From the NCBI GenBank assembly GCA_027346205.1, contig DAIESR010000271.1:1-8929 (forward strand): a stretch of DNA of 8,929 nt, read 5' to 3'. Each line of letters opens with the position of its first letter. Within the stretch, counting starts at the first letter, position 1. The notes under the pieces are model-generated. The model worked only from the letters and a program-made list of their open reading frames with translations, ran no database searches and was not told the DNA's origin. Below are positions 5,420 to 8,929 of this stretch, in pieces. The stretch is from Beijerinckiaceae bacterium (GTDB lineage Bacteria > Pseudomonadota > Alphaproteobacteria > Rhizobiales > Beijerinckiaceae). Both the position numbers and the translations under genes were made by a program.

Positions 5420-6798
5420 TCGGCGCCGCATGATTCGCCGAGCAGGGCGCTGATGAAGTCGCGGCAGAAACTGGCGGCTGTCGTGCGGCAGATTTTTTCG
5501 AAGAGCTTTTCATGCCGGGCCTTGCGCTCGGCACGCGGCATGGTCAGCGCTTGATGCAGCGCTTCGGCGATTTCGTCGGAATCGAGCGGATTGACGATGA
5601 TCGCCTCGGTCAGCTCTTCGGCGGCTCCAGCGAAGCGCGACAATACGAGAACGCCGGGATCGTCCGGATCTTGGGCTGCGACATATTCCTTGGCGACGAG
5701 ATTCATGCCGTCCCACAGCGGCGTGACCAGGCCGACGCGCGCCTTGCGATAGAACCCGGCCAGCGTTGCGCGTGAGACTGCGCGCGTGATGTAACGCAAG
5801 GGCACCCAATCGAATTCCGCATGGCGGCCGTTGATTTCGCCTGCGCGCCGATCGAGATCGCGCTTCAGGCGCTGATATTCGGCGACATCCTCGCGCGAGC
5901 GCGCCGCCACCTGAAGATAGCTCACTTTGAGGCGGTGCTCGGAAAAGCGATCGAGGAGACGCCCGAAGGCTTCGAAACGATTGGGCAGGCCTTTCGAATA
6001 GTCCAGCCGGTCGACGCCGATGATCAGGGCGCGGCCCACCATGCTTTCTTCGAGTCTTTTCGTGACGCGGCTTTGTGCCGAGCGTTTGGCCTGACGTGCG
6101 AAGGCACGCGCATCGATACCGATCGGCGTGGCGATCGCCCGTAAGGGATGATTGTCGATGCCGATCGAGGCGTCCGGCTCGATCGGCACATTCAGAAAAT
6201 TGCGCACGCAATCTTCGAAATCGCGCAAATGCTGATGTGTTTGAAAGCCGACGACATCATAGGTGCAGAGCATGTGCATCAGCTTGTCCGCCCGCGGCAG
6301 GACGCTCAAGAGGCTCGCGGGAACGAAGGGGACATGGAGAAAGAAGCCGATTCGATTTTTGACGCCGAGCGCGCGCAAAGAGCAGGCGAGTGGAATCAGA
6401 TGATAATCATGCGCCCAGATGATGTCGCTCGGTTGGATCAAAGGGGCGAGGGCGCGGGCAAAAGCGTGATTGACGGAGAGATAGGTTTCGAATTGGGCGC
6501 GATCGAACTCGACGAGGCCGGGTTGGAAATGCAGGAGCGGCCAGAGCGTCGAATTGGAATAGCCAACATAGAATTTCTTATAATCCTCGCGCGACAGATC
6601 AATGGTCGCGACATCGATCTTACCGGTGTGACTGATCTTCGCGTCCGTGCTGGTTTGCGCGCTGATGTCGCCGCTCCAGCCAAACCAGAGTCCGCCGTCC
6701 TTCAGGCAATCCTTGAGGCCGATCGCCAAGCCGCCGGCCTGCGGCCCTTTCGGCGATGTCGCTGGAATACGATTTGATACGATCACGATGCGCGCCAT
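5377..6798 (-). CDS. otsA: Trehalose-6-phosphate synthase (GT20)
   Basis: A 473-residue cytoplasmic glycosyltransferase, almost the length of E. coli OtsA. It joins UDP-glucose and glucose-6-phosphate into trehalose-6-phosphate. Visible family residues: SNRIP with R10, the AGGLAIGL loop at 21-28, GLWFGWSG with W41, Y80 and W86 near the acceptor, D131 in AHDYHLIP, R264 and K269 in [10 protein letters not shown] for nucleotide-sugar phosphates, and [11 protein letters not shown] (362-372). The start at 6798 is chosen from the [10 protein letters not shown] opening and GGAGGAG seven bases upstream; the frame runs open to 7011 only as overlap with the preceding gene. It overlaps the GH15 gene by 16 bp, so the two are probably co-translated. 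About 20 residues after the usual end (GESCGAD to TATRS) form a tail encoded over the 3' end of the transpeptidase gene. Last gene of the otsB-GH15-otsA operon. Confidence 0.95.
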   Translation of the reverse strand: MARIVIVSNRIPATSPKGPQAGGLAIGLKDCLKDGGLWFGWSGDISAQTSTDAKISHTGKIDVATIDLSREDYKKFYVGYSNSTLWPLLHFQPGLVEFDRAQFETYLSVNHAFARALAPLIQPSDIIWAHDYHLIPLACSLRALGVKNRIGFFLHVPFVPASLLSVLPRADKLMHMLCTYDVVGFQTHQHLRDFEDCVRNFLNVPIEPDASIGIDNHPLRAIATPIGIDARAFARQAKRSAQSRVTKRLEESMVGRALIIGVDRLDYSKGLPNRFEAFGRLLDRFSEHRLKVSYLQVAARSREDVAEYQRLKRDLDRRAGEINGRHAEFDWVPLRYITRAVSRATLAGFYRKARVGLVTPLWDGMNLVAKEYVAAQDPDDPGVLVLSRFAGAAEELTEAIIVNPLDSDEIAEALHQALTMPRAERKARHEKLFEKICRTTAASFCRDFISALLGESCGADHITTTLVPTATRS

Positions 6799-8573
6799 AA
6801 AGACTCCTCCCATCCGCGCGACAGGCGCGCGGCCGAATGAATGAGGCCGACATGCGAATAGGCTTGCGGGAAATTGCCCCAGAGCGTGCGTGCTTGGGGT
6901 GCGATGTCTTCCGATAGAAGTCCAGCGGCATTGCGAATAGAGAGGACATTGGTGAAGATCTCGCGCGCCTCCTCGCGCCGGCCGGCGAGCGCCAGAGCAT
7001 CGACATACCAAAAGGTGCAGACGAGAAAAGCCGTCTCCGGATGGCCGAAGTCATCGGCTTCGTTGTAACGCATGATGAAACCGTCGCGCATCAGGCGCTG
7101 GGCTGTTATTTCGAGCGTCTTGGCGACGCGTGGATCGCTTGCGGGCAGGAGCCCGATCTCCGGCAGCAGCAGACAGGTGGCATCGGCGACCGCATTGTCG
7201 AGAACTCCTGAAAGCCAGCCGTCGGGCGTCGTCGCCCGTGCCAGAATCTCGCTCCGCAATTTGCGCGAGGCGGCCTCCCATTCGGCCGCCTCGGCGGTCT
7301 CACCGACGCGCTCCGCGATCAGTGCCAGGCGATGCAGCGCGGCCCAGCACATCGCCGCCGAATAGGTATTGATGACGACGCGGCCGCGATATTCCCAAGG
7401 TCCGGCATCCGGGGTGACTGCATAGCGCGCCGCAAGCCGGCCCATATTGCGCAATTGATGATAGAGACTCACATTGTCGGAGAGCGCCAAACGTTCGTCC
7501 CAAAACATTTGCGCGGCGGTCAGGATGAGCGAGCCATAGACGTCGTTCTGGATCTGCGACACCGCGGCATTGCCGATGCGTACCGGCCCCATGCCCTGAT
7601 ATCCGACGAGCGCCGGTGCGATGCGCTCATCGGAACTCACTGCCGGTGAGACCGGATAGAGCGGCGCAATCGAAATGTCGTCGTCGCGCAAGACCGCGTC
7701 GATCACGAAGCGGATGAAGCGCTCCATCGTCTGCGTGGCGCCCAGACGGTTCAACGCGCCGACGGTGAAGAAGGCATCGCGCAGCCAGCAGAAGCGATAA
7801 TCCCAATTGCGCGCGGAATTTGGTGCTTCCGGGATCGATGTCGTCAATGCCGCGACGATAGCGCCCGTGTCTTCGCAGCTGCAGAGTTTGAGCGTGATCG
7901 CCGAACGAATGACTTCTTCCTGCCATTCGAAAGGGATCGAAAGGCCGCGGACCCAGGCGCGCCAATCAGTGATCGTATTGGTCAGGAAGCTCTGGGCCAG
8001 CGTATCCGGGTTCTCGGGGATCGATTCATCGGTACCGATGAACAGATTGATCGACCGATCCAAGGCGAATTCGGCCTCTTCGAGGATATAGGAGGTCGCC
8101 ATGTCGCTGGTGACGCGCAAGGTAGCATTCGTGCCGCTGAAGCGCACATGATTGCTGCCGACGCTAATCGTTGGCTTATCGGCGCCATAATTGAAGAGCG
8201 GCCGGATGCGAACCGTAAGACGCGTCCGCTTGGCCATGGGCTCCAGCCGCCGGATGATGGTCGGCGGGCGAAACCGGCGCCCATAGCGCTCGAAGCGCGG
8301 CGCGAAATCGAGGATGCGAACCTTGCCGCCATGCCGGTCCGTGATCACCGTTTCCAAAACGGCCGTGTTGACGAGATAGCGCTGGCTTGTTTCCACCGCG
8401 TCGCGCACGACCACATCCATGAAGCCTTGCGTGGGGGATTCGCCGCCGAGAAGCGCGGAAAACACGGGATCGGCATCAAGGCGAGGAAAGCAGAACCAGA
8501 CGTGTCGGGCATTGCGGTCGATGAGGCTGGCGATGGCGCAATTTCCGATGGCGGCGAGATCGAGCGTGCTCAT
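6783..8573 (-). CDS. GH15 glycoside hydrolase (glucoamylase/trehalase-like) inside the trehalose operon
   Basis: A 596-residue inverting hydrolase of family GH15. Residues 1-230 are the N-terminal beta-sandwich-type region, opening with LAAIGNCAIASLIDRNA, and about 250-590 the catalytic (alpha/alpha)6 barrel. Landmarks are RNWDYRFCWLRDA (255-267), the WEYRG segment with proposed general acid E394, and HPETAFLVCTFWYVDAL with proposed general base E513, then the GNFPQAYSHVGL C-terminal motif. There is no signal peptide, so it acts in the cytoplasm. GH15 includes glucoamylases, mycobacterial-type trehalase and dextran-acting enzymes; the architecture fits the bacterial trehalase/glucoamylase branch, but the substrate is uncertain. 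It starts 13 bases after otsB, whose stop codon is part of its ribosome site (TGAGG), and overlaps otsA, so it is made with the synthesis enzymes. Both catalytic glutamates are present, arguing against an inactive relic. Confidence 0.9.
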   Translation of the reverse strand: MSTLDLAAIGNCAIASLIDRNARHVWFCFPRLDADPVFSALLGGESPTQGFMDVVVRDAVETSQRYLVNTAVLETVITDRHGGKVRILDFAPRFERYGRRFRPPTIIRRLEPMAKRTRLTVRIRPLFNYGADKPTISVGSNHVRFSGTNATLRVTSDMATSYILEEAEFALDRSINLFIGTDESIPENPDTLAQSFLTNTITDWRAWVRGLSIPFEWQEEVIRSAITLKLCSCEDTGAIVAALTTSIPEAPNSARNWDYRFCWLRDAFFTVGALNRLGATQTMERFIRFVIDAVLRDDDISIAPLYPVSPAVSSDERIAPALVGYQGMGPVRIGNAAVSQIQNDVYGSLILTAAQMFWDERLALSDNVSLYHQLRNMGRLAARYAVTPDAGPWEYRGRVVINTYSAAMCWAALHRLALIAERVGETAEAAEWEAASRKLRSEILARATTPDGWLSGVLDNAVADATCLLLPEIGLLPASDPRVAKTLEITAQRLMRDGFIMRYNEADDFGHPETAFLVCTFWYVDALALAGRREEAREIFTNVLSIRNAAGLLSEDIAPQARTLWGNFPQAYSHVGLIHSAARLSRGWEESLWRAS

Positions 8574-8586
8574 AGGAAATTCAACC

Positions 8587-8929
8587 TCATAGATCAGTGA
8601 AACGCTTCAGCCAGTGTCGCACCTCGGAGGGGCGTCCGGCAAAAGACGAGGCGACGTGAAGCGCGATGCCCCCGAGCTTGATGGCGGCCGCGAAACCATC
8701 TTCATCGGTGATATCGTCACCGACGAAGACGGGGATGCGGCCGCGGAACGGCTCGACATTCATGAGGGTATGGACGACATGCCCCTTGGCCACTTGCTGC
8801 GGTCGGATCTCGAAAGCCATTTTCGCTTCGAGCAGCGCGAAATTTTGCGGGTCGCAGGCCACGAGCCTGTCGACGAGACGGCGCACGTCCTCCTCGTGAG
8901 AGGGCGCATTGCGATAATGCGCAACGATA
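8587..8929 (-). CDS. otsB: Trehalose-6-phosphate phosphatase, C-terminal part (cut by window edge)
   Basis: The final 113 residues of a HAD-superfamily phosphatase; the frame stays open to the right edge, beginning IVAHYRNAP, so the gene's 5' part lies outside. The visible part includes VAKGHVV, with the conserved lysine of HAD motif III, and VFVGDDITDEDGF, the acidic motif that holds magnesium. These, and the pairing with otsA, identify OtsB, which removes phosphate from trehalose-6-phosphate to give trehalose in the cytoplasm. The nucleophile DxD motif and cap domain lie upstream and cannot be checked. It is the first visible gene of the operon; its stop codon lies within the ribosome site of the GH15 gene. 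The operon promoter is not in this window. Confidence 0.9.
   Translation of the reverse strand, partial: IVAHYRNAPSHEEDVRRLVDRLVACDPQNFALLEAKMAFEIRPQQVAKGHVVHTLMNVEPFRGRIPVFVGDDITDEDGFAAAIKLGGIALHVASSFAGRPSEVRHWLKRFTDL

Noticed and set aside
4601..5431. A 276-residue minus-strand open frame opposite the L,D-transpeptidase
   Set aside because: The plus strand carries a signal peptide and a complete YkuD active site; the antisense product is Arg-rich with no domain features.
5420..5441. TCGGCG/CGCCGA inverted repeat after the transpeptidase stop as a terminator
   Set aside because: The stem is only six bases with a long spacer, no T-run follows, and it falls within the otsA coding sequence.
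6148..6777. A 209-residue plus-strand open frame opposite otsA
   Set aside because: otsA is complete with all expected substrate-binding residues; the antisense frame is a compositional by-product.

Overview
The window looks like chromosomal DNA of a moderately GC-rich alphaproteobacterium, probably from the Hyphomicrobiales (Beijerinckiaceae or a relative). This is inferred from the protein flavour and from the pairing of an ECF sigma factor with sulfite dehydrogenase. No rRNA, tRNA, CRISPR array, transposon or prophage gene is visible.

Positions 1-297 hold the tail of an unrecognised plus-strand gene and two hairpins, the second a textbook intrinsic terminator. Positions 298-3279 form a minus-strand module transcribed right to left: an ECF sigma factor, a membrane-anchored putative anti-sigma factor overlapping it by four bases, a 144-bp gap with an ECF-like promoter and a structured leader, then a Tat-exported molybdenum sulfite dehydrogenase (sorA) and its small periplasmic cytochrome c (sorB). 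Together these would oxidise periplasmic sulfite to sulfate and pass electrons to cytochrome c, with the sigma/anti-sigma pair as the likely stress or sulfite switch. A similar arrangement is known in Sinorhizobium meliloti.

A 263-bp divergent gap containing competing hairpins leads to two plus-strand genes: an aldo/keto reductase with a probable TTG start (3543-4493) and a secreted YkuD-type L,D-transpeptidase (4616-5419).

From 5377 to the right edge the minus strand carries a tightly packed trehalose operon: otsB (cut by the window edge), a GH15 glucoamylase/trehalase-like hydrolase, and otsA. OtsA makes trehalose-6-phosphate, OtsB dephosphorylates it, and the GH15 enzyme may trim a related glucan or recycle trehalose. 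The otsA 3' end overlaps the convergent transpeptidase gene by 43 bp.

The most interesting points are the self-contained sigma/anti-sigma/sulfite dehydrogenase circuit with its alternative-fold leader, and the hydrolase embedded between two trehalose synthesis genes. I see no clearly new class of system; the families are all known, and the novelty lies in layout and regulation.
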